In this document: in pieces, positions 1 through 6,232 of the stretch | Layout of the letters: every line of letters begins with the position of its first letter | How positions within the stretch are numbered: position 1 is the stretch's first letter | Assembly (NCBI GenBank): GCA_027487195.1 | Contig: JAIYEB010000427.1 | Location: forward strand, 1 to 10,763 | Source of the DNA: Hyphomicrobiales bacterium | Lineage (GTDB): Bacteria; Pseudomonadota; Alphaproteobacteria; Rhizobiales; UBA4765 | Length of the DNA: 10,763 bases | Direction of reading: 5' to 3' | The notes under the pieces: model-generated | Database searches by the model: none | The model's input: the letters and a program-made list of their open reading frames with translations, nothing else | What the model was told of the DNA's origin: nothing | Made by a program: the position numbers and the translations under genes

Positions 1-1594
1 CTGCGCCGGTCATCTCGGCCGCTTGACCAACACCAGATATGTTCTGGGTCACCTGCTGCGTGCCGGTCGCCGCCTGCTGGCAGTTTCGGGCGATTTCCAA
101 AGTCGCCGCGCCTTGCTGCTCGACAGAGCTTGCAATGGCAGATGCCGCTTCCCTAATGGTGGCAATAACCTTGACGATCTCGTCCATCGACTTCACGGAG
201 TCTCCGGTCGCCGACTGGATTTCGCCGACTTTGGTGGAGATTTCTTCGGTCGCTCGTGCCGTCTGCTCGGCCAGTTGCTTGACCTCCGCCGCGACAACCG
301 CAAAGCCCCTGCCCGCTTCGCCAGCCCGTGCCGCCTCGATGGTGGCGTTCAGGGCCAGGAGATTGGTCTGCGAAGCAATATTCTTGATGAGGTCGATCAC
401 CGCACCGATCGCCGAAGCAGCCGTTGCCAGTGTTCCGATGCGGGCATTGGACGTGTCCGCTTCCGAATAGGCGGTTTCGGCAACCCTGGCCGAGTGCGTC
501 ACCTGACCGCTGATCTCCCTGATCGAGGCAGCCATCTCCTCGGAAGAGGCGGCAATGATCTGCACGTTGGAGGCTGCCTGCTCGGCAGCAACCGCGACGG
601 ACTGCGACTGCCGGGAGGTTTCCTCCGCGGTGGCAGAGAGGTTCTTGGCAGCATCTGCAGCTTCGCCGGAAGAGCGGGCGAAGCCGGTGGCCAGGCTCTG
701 CATGCGGCCAACGAAGTCGTTCGCCAGTTTCTCACGGCGCGCAAGCTGTTCGCGCTCCTGGGCCTCCTTGGCGGCAGCTTCCTGACGGGCGGTCTCGGCA
801 ACCTGCAGCTGACCGCGCAGCGTCATGAGCGACTGGGCTATAGAACCCACCTCATCGCGCCGCTCCGTTCCCGCGACATTCACATGAAGTTCGCCCTTGC
901 CAAGCGAGGCCATCACGTCAATGGCGCCGCGAACCGGGGCAACGACACTGAAGCGCACGACGAAGACGGCAAGCGTGATCACGGCGACGATGGCGCCAAA
1001 GATCGACAGAAGCGTTACCCAGAAGGTCTGCTGCGACATGACACCCAGGGCTTCGCTGTCACGTTCAGTCTGAGTGGACAGTTGAAGATTGAATCTCGTA
1101 ATTTCCGCAGTGATCGCTTGCAGGGCCGGATTGCAGGCACTGTTCATCAGCGCAAGAGCAGCGGCGTTTTCCTCCGCTGTCGTGCCCTGAGCGAGGCGGA
1201 TCGTCTCATTACAGGGACCGTTGATGGCGCGCTGCATGGCTGATCGGATCGGCTCAATCTGACCCGAGAACTGGGGTAGAAGCCTAAGCGCATCGGCGAC
1301 ACTGTCGTTGAAGAGCCTCACAGCTCCAGCCTGCCTCTCTACGGCAGCCTTGTTTTGCTGGTCGGTCGTCGCGGTCGCATTCTGGTAGATGGCGCCATTG
1401 TACGCCTCGACGGCTCGGTTAGCCCGGGCCAGTCTCACAGCCGCCGTCTGATTGTGATCAAGCAGAATGGAGTAGGCCTGATCCAGCGTCAGGATCCTGC
1501 TGGCCGCGTAGTAGGCCCCACCAAGGCTCACCCCCCCGAGGAGGAGAAGAAGGCTGACCACTTTCCAAACCAAAGGGAGGTTCTTGAACGACAT
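1..1594 (-). CDS. Methyl-accepting chemotaxis protein, C-terminus cut off by the window edge
   Basis: This is a membrane chemoreceptor: it senses a ligand in the periplasm and controls CheA through CheW at its cytoplasmic tip. 531 codons are visible and the frame is still open at base 1. Transmembrane segments lie at about residues 11-32 and 190-213 and flank a periplasmic domain of about 155 residues that contains two cysteines, C128 and C154. A HAMP domain follows (about 213-265, with P220 and the DEVG motif at 247-250), then a long Ala/Glu/Gln-rich coiled coil. The highly conserved hairpin tip is at about 405-450 (QTNLLALNATIEAARAGEAG, then GFAVVAAEVKQLAEQT). Only a few dozen C-terminal residues should be missing. 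The start is the ATG at 1594-1592, with AAGGA about 10 nt upstream. The sensory domain is not recognised, so the ligand is unknown. The class assignment is secure. Confidence 0.96.
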   Translation of the reverse strand, partial: MSFKNLPLVWKVVSLLLLLGGVSLGGAYYAASRILTLDQAYSILLDHNQTAAVRLARANRAVEAYNGAIYQNATATTDQQNKAAVERQAGAVRLFNDSVADALRLLPQFSGQIEPIRSAMQRAINGPCNETIRLAQGTTAEENAAALALMNSACNPALQAITAEITRFNLQLSTQTERDSEALGVMSQQTFWVTLLSIFGAIVAVITLAVFVVRFSVVAPVRGAIDVMASLGKGELHVNVAGTERRDEVGSIAQSLMTLRGQLQVAETARQEAAAKEAQEREQLARREKLANDFVGRMQSLATGFARSSGEAADAAKNLSATAEETSRQSQSVAVAAEQAASNVQIIAASSEEMAASIREISGQVTHSARVAETAYSEADTSNARIGTLATAASAIGAVIDLIKNIASQTNLLALNATIEAARAGEAGRGFAVVAAEVKQLAEQTARATEEISTKVGEIQSATGDSVKSMDEIVKVIATIREAASAIASSVEQQGAATLEIARNCQQAATGTQQVTQNISGVGQAAEMTGA

Positions 1595-1967
1595 TGTCCG
1601 TTATCCTTGTGTAATGCGCCTTTGAATTGATGAGATGAAAATGACTCATCAATACGCATTTTTGTTTCATTTTATTCTGCCTCTACGGTTCATATTCGGT
1701 GGCAATTAACGTTGGGTAAAAATGCTAAATGGCATTTTTGCGTATCGATAAAATGAGCGCTCTTGTGACCTTCCTGACAACAGGACCGCTCGCACAGATG
1801 CTTCCGTGATTGGCAAAGACTGCAGCCTTTTCCGGCCACATGGTGCCATCCACAACAATTGCCGTACGCTCTGGAAGACGCTTCTCCTGCGTGTCAACGC
1901 GCATGCGCCTTAGCGCCGGACAACTCCAGCTCTGGCACGTCAGGCGCGGCTTAAGGCAACAGCCGCC
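1595..1967. other. Intergenic region upstream of the chemoreceptor gene
   Basis: This stretch of about 370 bp lies between the chemoreceptor start and the end of the small minus-strand gene. Positions 1620-1745 are clearly more AT-rich than the surroundings and probably hold the chemoreceptor promoter and leader, but I could not find a confident -35/-10 pair. A 59-codon minus-strand frame (1725-1904, ATG start, AAGG three bases upstream) and an overlapping 63-codon frame (1706-1897) are both open. Neither resembles a known protein, so no gene is called here. Confidence 0.5.
1626..1653. repeat. Perfect 9-bp inverted repeat in the chemoreceptor leader
   Basis: ATTGATGAG at 1626-1634 is matched exactly by its reverse complement CTCATCAAT at 1645-1653, with a 10-bp AT-rich spacer. 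The repeat ends about 32 bp before the chemoreceptor start codon. It could be an operator for a dimeric regulator or a hairpin in the 5' leader of the transcript. There is no T-run after it on the minus strand that would make it a clear terminator. The repeat is directly visible; its function is inferred. Confidence 0.5.
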
Positions 1968-1970
1968 TTA
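1952..1970 (-). terminator. Short hairpin at the end of the 74-aa gene
   Basis: TAAGGC (1952-1957) and GCCTTA (1965-1970) form a 6-bp stem with a 7-nt loop that overlaps the stop codon of the small minus-strand gene. The overlapping pairing GCGGC (1946-1950) with GCCGC (1962-1966) is an alternative. No U-tract follows, so this is at best a weak terminator. Confidence 0.2.
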
Positions 1971-2192
1971 TCGCGGAGCGTAGGCCTGGGCTCCCGAAGA
2001 ACCTGCAAAATCATCCAATGCGCTGTGCTGATCGTGCTTTAGGAGCTCGTTCAGCCCCTCCTCTTTGAGCAGAGCGGTCGTCGCAGCCCGAAATGCATGG
2101 TCCTGACACGCTCTCACAGAACGCGATCTCTCGAATTGATCTGGGTCATGGAACCGATGACCCACCAGGTTGAATTCGAAACCTGAGTACAT
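1968..2192 (-). CDS. Small hypothetical protein, 74 aa
   Basis: I do not recognise this gene. It encodes 74 residues beginning MYSGFEFNLVGHRF, with no signal peptide, transmembrane segment or cysteine pair that suggests a role; one cysteine sits in the central helix-like part. The middle (about residues 30-60) is rich in Ala, Leu, Glu and Lys and looks helical, and the tail is Gly/Ser/Ala-rich. The main support for it being real is the start region: GGGAGG lies 7 nt before the ATG, one of the best ribosome binding sites in the window. Codon use is ordinary for the surroundings. It is transcribed divergently from the cytochrome b561 operon and is probably a single-gene unit. It could still be a chance open frame. 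Confidence 0.5.
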   Translation of the reverse strand: MYSGFEFNLVGHRFHDPDQFERSRSVRACQDHAFRAATTALLKEEGLNELLKHDQHSALDDFAGSSGAQAYAPR

Positions 2193-2424
2193 TCCGACCC
2201 CTCCCAGATCAGGGATCAGCGCTTAAACGTCGAATGACAAAATCTGCTCCACGCACGGGCAAACACGAAAGCCTTGAAATGGCCCATCGGACATTCCGGG
2301 TCGAGAAGGGTACGGGCGGCAACAGAATTGCCGGACGTGCACAAGATCGTCGCAAGCGACGCGACGACCGGACAGTCTCCCGCATGGGGACCGCACCACC
2401 TATCCAGAACCCGAAGGAGCGACA
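2193..2424. promoter_or_regulatory. Divergent intergenic region upstream of the b561 operon
   Basis: These 232 bp separate two divergent starts and must carry the promoter of the cytochrome b561 operon and, if that gene is real, of the 74-aa gene. The only structure I see is a GC-rich near-palindrome, CGTCGC-AA-GCGACG (2348-2361), about 65 bp before the b561 start. Its 2-nt centre suits a protein-binding site better than an RNA hairpin. No clear sigma-70-type promoter was identified by eye. Confidence 0.3.
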
Positions 2425-3009
2425 ATGGCACTGACCACCGCCCGTTACGATCCGGTTTCCCAAGCTTTCCATTGGGTAATTGCCATCGCCGTGGTGCTCG
2501 CCTACGCCGCCGGGCTTGTGCGCGAAGACATGCCAAGAGGCGATTTCAGGAACGGCTTGCTCACCCTGCATACATCCATCGGGCTTCTGGTCTTTGTCCT
2601 GACGGTCCTGCGTTTGGCCTGGCGCGCGGGACATCCTGCGCCCGCAATGCTGGAACAGACGGCATTCATGAGGCTGGCGGCCAGAGGGATGCATATTGCG
2701 CTCTATGCTGCGTTGATCGCCATACCGCTTGTTGGCCTCATGAGCGCCTGGACAGACGGTAAAATCGTCAGCTTCTTCTGGGTCTTGCCCGTGCCGTCGC
2801 CAATCGCGCTCGACAAGCGCTTCTCTGAAGCCCTGGAGGACGTGCACAGTGTCGCGGCCCATGTGCTGATGGCTGTCGCCGGGCTGCATGCGCTGGCTGC
2901 CATCGCTCACCATGTGGTTCTGAAGGACGCGACCTTGTTGAGGATGCTGCCCGCCAGCGTCCGTGGACCGCTCAATTCAACGTCGGCAAAAGCAGGAGAC
3001 ACCAGATGA
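2425..3009 (+). CDS. Cytochrome b561 family membrane protein
   Basis: This is an integral membrane di-haem b-type cytochrome of the prokaryotic CybB/YodB-like type, which moves electrons within the cytoplasmic membrane, typically from quinol. It has 194 residues, close to the usual 175-190 plus a short polar tail. Four hydrophobic helices can be placed at about 13-33, 44-66, 86-108 and 143-165. Histidines sit where the family needs haem ligands: H16 in the N-terminal QAFHW motif, H49 (LHTSIG), and H141, H146 and H155 around the last helix, with H90 at the head of helix 3. The start is the ATG at 2425 with AAGGAG 6 nt upstream. The stop overlaps the next start (ATGA), so the two genes are translationally coupled. 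The electron acceptor is unknown; the exported protein encoded next is a candidate partner. Confidence 0.9.
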   Translation: MALTTARYDPVSQAFHWVIAIAVVLAYAAGLVREDMPRGDFRNGLLTLHTSIGLLVFVLTVLRLAWRAGHPAPAMLEQTAFMRLAARGMHIALYAALIAIPLVGLMSAWTDGKIVSFFWVLPVPSPIALDKRFSEALEDVHSVAAHVLMAVAGLHALAAIAHHVVLKDATLLRMLPASVRGPLNSTSAKAGDTR

Positions 3010-3425
3010 AACGCTCAAGGTTCACGTCCTGGCTGTGTGCAGTGCTGGTGCTTGCTCTCGCAAGCGCGAACACTGCGACGGCACAACAGAGATCTCCGGA
3101 TGATGCTATGCGGGTCATCGCATCCCAAGCGGTCAGCATGCCGGAAAGCGAGTTCGAACTGTCAGGCACGAACGTCGTGCTCACGGTCTTGCGGGTCAAC
3201 AGCTCCATGAACGCATCTACCCATCAAGGCCGAAACAACGAGGCGACCGCCATTGCCTTGGCGATCGCTGCGGAGTTCGCGCGCAGGGGCGCGCAGTATT
3301 CAAGGGTTCAGTCGATCAGCGTGGATTATGTCGAGCGCGCCGGCACACCAGCGCATGACACACTGATCGATCGCATTGATTTCCGGAAGAACGCTGCGGG
3401 CAAGTTCGAACTGCACATCACCTGA
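3006..3425 (+). CDS. Small exported protein of unknown function, coupled to cytochrome b561
   Basis: This 139-residue protein has a clear Sec signal peptide: a basic start (MKRSR), a hydrophobic core at about residues 9-22, and a probable cleavage near TATAQ at about residue 26. The mature part of about 112 residues has no cysteine and no CXXCH haem motif, so it is not a cytochrome c. It contains an Asn/Ser/Thr-rich stretch (about 60-80) and an Ala-rich helix (about 80-95), and ends in alternating hydrophobic strands (RIDFRKNAAGKFELHIT). I do not recognise the family. The start codon overlaps the b561 stop by 4 nt and AGGAG lies shortly upstream, so it should be made together with the cytochrome and sent to the periplasm. 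A role as a periplasmic partner or assembly factor of the b561 is inferred only from this arrangement. Confidence 0.8.
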   Translation: MKRSRFTSWLCAVLVLALASANTATAQQRSPDDAMRVIASQAVSMPESEFELSGTNVVLTVLRVNSSMNASTHQGRNNEATAIALAIAAEFARRGAQYSRVQSISVDYVERAGTPAHDTLIDRIDFRKNAAGKFELHIT

Positions 3426-3889
3426 GCCTCGGATGACAACCCGCACCGCCTAGCGCGTGCAGATACTCGCCAGGTCATGTGATCTTAAAGGGACCTGTGG
3501 CTTTGCGTTCCCAAGGCGCGCCCGGGATTTGGCAGACGCCAAGCCGCGAGGCAACGTCATCAAGCCTGAACTTGCCTTGGTAGATTCCGAACCTTCCAAA
3601 AGAACGTCAGCCCATTACCAATCATGGTCAGCAGTCGGTGGCGGACAATCCTGTCGCGCCACGATCAAGGCTCGCTTGCAAGAGGCATTCTCGCGGATCA
3701 ACGACAGGCAGCAGATCCCATGAAGGGTCTCCTCATGGAAACTGGGTCGGTTGCAATCTGGAACGCGAACTTCCGCCTGGCTCCCTACCCCGCCAGACAG
3801 AGCCGGCTTGTCGTGATGTCACTGAAGAATGCCGGGTGGATTGAGCCCGTCGCTTCTGTTGACGGACAATGATGATTGCGAGGTCGCTC
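3426..3889. other. Long stretch with no convincing gene
   Basis: No confident gene fits these roughly 460 bp. Two plus-strand frames are open: 3457-3723 (GTG start, 88 aa) and 3624-3872 (82 aa; a shorter form starts at the ATG at 3720). Neither has a Shine-Dalgarno sequence or a recognisable motif. The second is mildly interesting because its TGA (3870-3872) overlaps an in-frame upstream ATG of the hydrolase gene. A short hairpin, TTGGC-AGAC-GCCAA (3529-3542), has no T-tract. The stretch may hold the hydrolase promoter or the remains of a decayed gene. Confidence 0.4.
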
Positions 3890-4768
3890 ATGAGTGCGAC
3901 GTTCAGTTCTCAACTCATGAGATCGTTGTTTTCCGCAGGCAGCCTGATTGCGCCCGGTTTGGCCGGCAATCTGGCCTTTCGCCTGTTCAGCAAGCCGTGG
4001 CCGGTGCAGGCGCTGTCTGCCCACGAAAGGGAAGTCGCGCTCATCGGCACGCAAAAGCTCGCTGAAGCGAATAGATTTCGCGTGTCCTACGGCACCTCTG
4101 AAGTCCAAGGGTACCATTTCCCGCACAAGGCTCACAAAGGGACCATCATCCTGGTCCATGGCTGGACGAGCAATGCGAGCCATCTGATGGGACTGGTCGC
4201 CCCACTCATGGAGCAGGGCTTCAGCGTCGTCTCCTTCGATTTTCCGGCACATGGCCAATCGAGCGGGCGTACAACGAACATCGTCGAGTGCGCCAAAGCG
4301 CTTCAGTGCGTCGCTTCGCTCTTTGCAGAAATCCACGGCATCGTTGCCCATAGCTTCGGAGGCCCGGTTACAGGCCTTGCCTTGGCGGGAATTTCCGCAG
4401 GCAAGCCAGGCTTCGAGGCAGGACGAATCGCGCTGATCGCATGCCCGAATGAAGCCGCCTACTTCACACGGGGATTTGGCGATGCACTCGGCTTGACGTC
4501 CAGAGCACAGACCGACTTCGAAGCCGAATTTGAAGCGCTGTGCGAGTGTCCGCTCGAATCCTTTACCGGCTCGCATTACTTTTCCCGCATCGACCGCCCG
4601 ATGCTCGTCCTGCATGGCGACAATGATTGCGAGATCCCGCACGCCCACGGCTTGCGCTACGGTGAACTGGAGCGCTGCGATTTTGTCTCGTTGAAGGATA
4701 TCGGCCATCGCGACATCCTGATCTTGCCAGAAGTCGGCGAACGCATTGGGCAGTTCATGGCCGCGTGA
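3890..4768 (+). CDS. Alpha/beta hydrolase family protein
   Basis: This is a serine hydrolase of the alpha/beta fold with a complete-looking catalytic set. Numbering from the ATG at 3890 (292 aa): H90-G91 of the HGWTS oxyanion-hole loop, nucleophile S155 in AHSFGG, acid D246 in HGDNDCEIP, and base H273 in IGHRDIL. The nucleophile elbow AHSFGG fits the GxSxG-type elbow with Ala in the first position, as in many family members. The N-terminal 40 residues contain a hydrophobic stretch (LFSAGSLIAPGLAGNLAFRLF) that could associate with the membrane but does not look like a cleaved signal. I prefer this start because GAGG lies 6 nt upstream; an in-frame ATG at 3869 would add 7 residues but has no visible ribosome binding site. 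It appears to stand alone. The substrate cannot be told; an esterase or lipase-like activity is the default expectation. Confidence 0.9.
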   Translation: MSATFSSQLMRSLFSAGSLIAPGLAGNLAFRLFSKPWPVQALSAHEREVALIGTQKLAEANRFRVSYGTSEVQGYHFPHKAHKGTIILVHGWTSNASHLMGLVAPLMEQGFSVVSFDFPAHGQSSGRTTNIVECAKALQCVASLFAEIHGIVAHSFGGPVTGLALAGISAGKPGFEAGRIALIACPNEAAYFTRGFGDALGLTSRAQTDFEAEFEALCECPLESFTGSHYFSRIDRPMLVLHGDNDCEIPHAHGLRYGELERCDFVSLKDIGHRDILILPEVGERIGQFMAA

Positions 4769-5008
4769 GTCACAGCGGGCGCCAAGCCACACGAACCTGA
4801 TTAGCGTGGATAATGATACGTCCTTTCAGTGTGATAGGTCGCCTTTTCCTGCGTTCAGCAGCAGGGAGCGACTTTAGCGACAGAAGAAAATCGCAAGCAA
4901 AATGCCGGCGGCAGACGAGCGGCAGCACCTGACCCAATACGAAAGTGCCCAGCAGACGTTTGCATTTCATGGGTTTGAGGGCATGCTCCCGCGGCAAGGT
5001 AGATGTTC
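4769..5008. other. Intergenic region upstream of the deaminase/ankyrin pair
   Basis: These 240 bp between the hydrolase stop and the deaminase start must carry the promoter of the deaminase/ankyrin pair unless it is transcribed from the hydrolase. A GGATAATG at about 4806-4814 resembles a -10 element but has no matching -35 element. I see no terminator hairpin and no convincing small gene. Confidence 0.3.
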
Positions 5009-5443
5009 ATGGCAAGCGTTTCGCATCTGACCCGTCGCCAAGGCCTCGCAGCCACCGCCGGCTTGTTTGGCCTGTTCGCTGTAGCGCACAGGGCGCATGC
5101 GCAGAGCGATGCCTTTGTCGCCGAGGCCGCGCGCCAGCGCGATGCCGCCATCGCAGCCGGCGACCAGCCCTATGGGGCCGTCGTGGTGCTGGATGGACGG
5201 ATCATCGGCAAAGGACGCAGCCGCGTGATCAGCGACAGGAACCCGGATGCGCATGCCGAGCGCGTCGCCTTGTTCGATGCGCAACGGCAGATCGGGCGCG
5301 AGGACCTCTCCGGCGCGGTGATCTTCGCCACCTCGCCCCCATGCGCGATCTGCCAGCGCGCGCTGGCCAGGGCAAGGATTTCCAGCATGCGCGTCGGCCC
5401 CGAAGGGCGCGAATATGGTGCACCCAGCGGGGGTGTCCTTTGA
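5009..5443 (+). CDS. Tat-exported cytidine/deoxycytidylate-type deaminase (nucleoside deaminase family)
   Basis: The protein has the zinc-binding core of the CDA/dCMP/TadA deaminase fold, which hydrolytically removes an amino group from a base. The HAE motif (H82, A83, E84) supplies one zinc ligand and the proton-shuttling glutamate, and PCAIC (C112, C115) supplies the two cysteine ligands. A typical first strand with the family motif PYGAVVV precedes them. Unusually, the protein starts with a twin-arginine-type leader: LTRRQGLAATAG, a hydrophobic stretch, then AHAQ at about residue 32. This implies export of the folded zinc enzyme to the periplasm. The start is the ATG at 5009, with AAGG 9 nt upstream; an ATG two codons earlier is too close to that site. 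At 144 aa including the leader, the catalytic domain is short, and the part after PCAIC is only about 29 residues. The substrate (guanine, cytosine, adenosine or another) cannot be read from the sequence. The ankyrin gene follows almost without a gap. Confidence 0.88.
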   Translation: MASVSHLTRRQGLAATAGLFGLFAVAHRAHAQSDAFVAEAARQRDAAIAAGDQPYGAVVVLDGRIIGKGRSRVISDRNPDAHAERVALFDAQRQIGREDLSGAVIFATSPPCAICQRALARARISSMRVGPEGREYGAPSGGVL

Positions 5444-5448
5444 CCCTG

Positions 5449-6126
5449 ATGCGGATCTATCTCTTTCTCGCCGCCCTGGCATCGTTCCTGATCCACGAAC
5501 CGGAGGCAGCTTTGGCGCAACCTCACCAAGGGACAGAACTGATCGCGGCGGCCGGGCGCGGTGATCTTGCGCGCGTGAAAACCCTGCTGTTGGCCAATGC
5601 CCCGGTTGATGGGCAGGACCGGGATGGTCAGACGGCGCTCCTTGTTGCGGTCAACGGCAATCACCTCGCTGTTGCCGAAGCGCTGCTCAATGCGGGCGCC
5701 AGCGTCAATGTGCAGGCTGCCAATCGCGATACGCCGTGGTTGCTGGCGGGGGCGCAGGGCCGGACTGAGATCATCGCAAGGATGATCCCGCACGCGCCTG
5801 ATCTTTCGATCCGCAATCGCTTTGGTGGCAACGCGCTCATTCCTGCTTGCGAGCGCGCACATGTCGAGACGATCCGGCTGCTGTTGACGACGCGCATTGA
5901 CGTCAATCACGTCAATAATCTCGGTTGGACCTGCCTTCTGGAAATCGTGATCCTCGGACAGGGTGGAGCGCGCCATCAGGAGGCGACACGCCTCGTACTG
6001 CAGGCGGGAGCCGACCCGAATTTGGCGGATTTTCGCGGAGTGACGCCTTTGGCGCATGCACGCGCGAAGGGACAGATGGAAGTTGCAAGACTGATCGAGC
6101 AGGCTGGCGGCCAGATGCAGCGTTAG
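5449..6126 (+). CDS. Exported ankyrin-repeat protein
   Basis: This 225-residue protein has a Sec signal peptide (hydrophobic core at about 4-14, probable cleavage after ALA at residue 23) followed by about six ankyrin repeats filling the rest: roughly 28-58, 59-91, 92-124, 125-157, 158-195 and 196-223. The repeats show the usual G-TAL, AV-LLL and GA-VN pattern (for example DGQTALLVAV, AEALLNAGASVN, VLQAGADPN). Ankyrin repeats bind other proteins, and exported single-domain versions are known in proteobacteria. The gene starts 5 nt after the deaminase stop; an in-frame TTG at 5440 overlapping that stop (TTGA), with GGGGGT just upstream, is a plausible alternative start. It is almost certainly co-transcribed with the deaminase and may bind or stabilise it in the periplasm, which is inference. 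The repeat assignment is firm, the function open. Confidence 0.9.
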   Translation: MRIYLFLAALASFLIHEPEAALAQPHQGTELIAAAGRGDLARVKTLLLANAPVDGQDRDGQTALLVAVNGNHLAVAEALLNAGASVNVQAANRDTPWLLAGAQGRTEIIARMIPHAPDLSIRNRFGGNALIPACERAHVETIRLLLTTRIDVNHVNNLGWTCLLEIVILGQGGARHQEATRLVLQAGADPNLADFRGVTPLAHARAKGQMEVARLIEQAGGQMQR

Positions 6127-6163
6127 CGGCTCGCCTGACGCGTGCTGGATTAGGCTGTGCGCC

Positions 6164-6188
6164 GGAAACGGCCGCAAGTCCGTTTTCC
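6164..6188. terminator. Possible bidirectional terminator between convergent genes
   Basis: GGAAACGG (6164-6171) pairs with CCGTTTTCC (6180-6188) with one bulged base, closing an 8-nt loop. It lies in the 106-bp gap between the ends of the ankyrin gene and the transporter operon, the expected place for a shared terminator. The stem includes an A-run and a T-run, which helps either direction, but it is imperfect and no longer U-tract follows. Confidence 0.35.
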
Positions 6189-6232
6189 TCTGACAGTGTC
6201 GTTTGGTTGATCTCAGCTTGTGGTTGCCGGCC

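Noticed and set aside
23..1243. Long plus-strand open frame (406 aa) opposite the chemoreceptor
   Set aside because: The minus strand encodes a full chemoreceptor with clear domains throughout. The plus-strand frame is a by-product of GC-biased codons, rich in Arg and Gly with no family resemblance.
1458..1670. 70-aa minus-strand frame starting upstream of the chemoreceptor
   Set aside because: Most of it overlaps the chemoreceptor N-terminus in another frame, and its start has no good ribosome binding site.
1646..1690. Possible flagellar sigma-28 promoter (TAAAATGA ... GCGTATTG) before the chemoreceptor
   Set aside because: The spacing is about 9 nt instead of about 11, and the -10 half matches poorly; not strong enough to call.
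1725..1904. 59-codon minus-strand frame, considered as a small PilZ-like gene
   Set aside because: The RxxxR-like start and a loose G-x-x-A pattern are not enough; the ribosome binding site is too close and no full motif is present.
2216..2536. Minus-strand frames entering the b561 gene
   Set aside because: They overlap the clearly coding b561 N-terminus and show no family motif; no gene is needed there.
3529..3542. TTGGC/GCCAA hairpin as terminator of the b561 operon
   Set aside because: The stem is only 5 bp, lies about 100 bp past the stop codon and has no T-tract.
3785..4792. Minus-strand frame of 335 aa opposite the hydrolase
   Set aside because: The plus strand carries an intact catalytic triad and the expected length; the antisense frame shows no motif.
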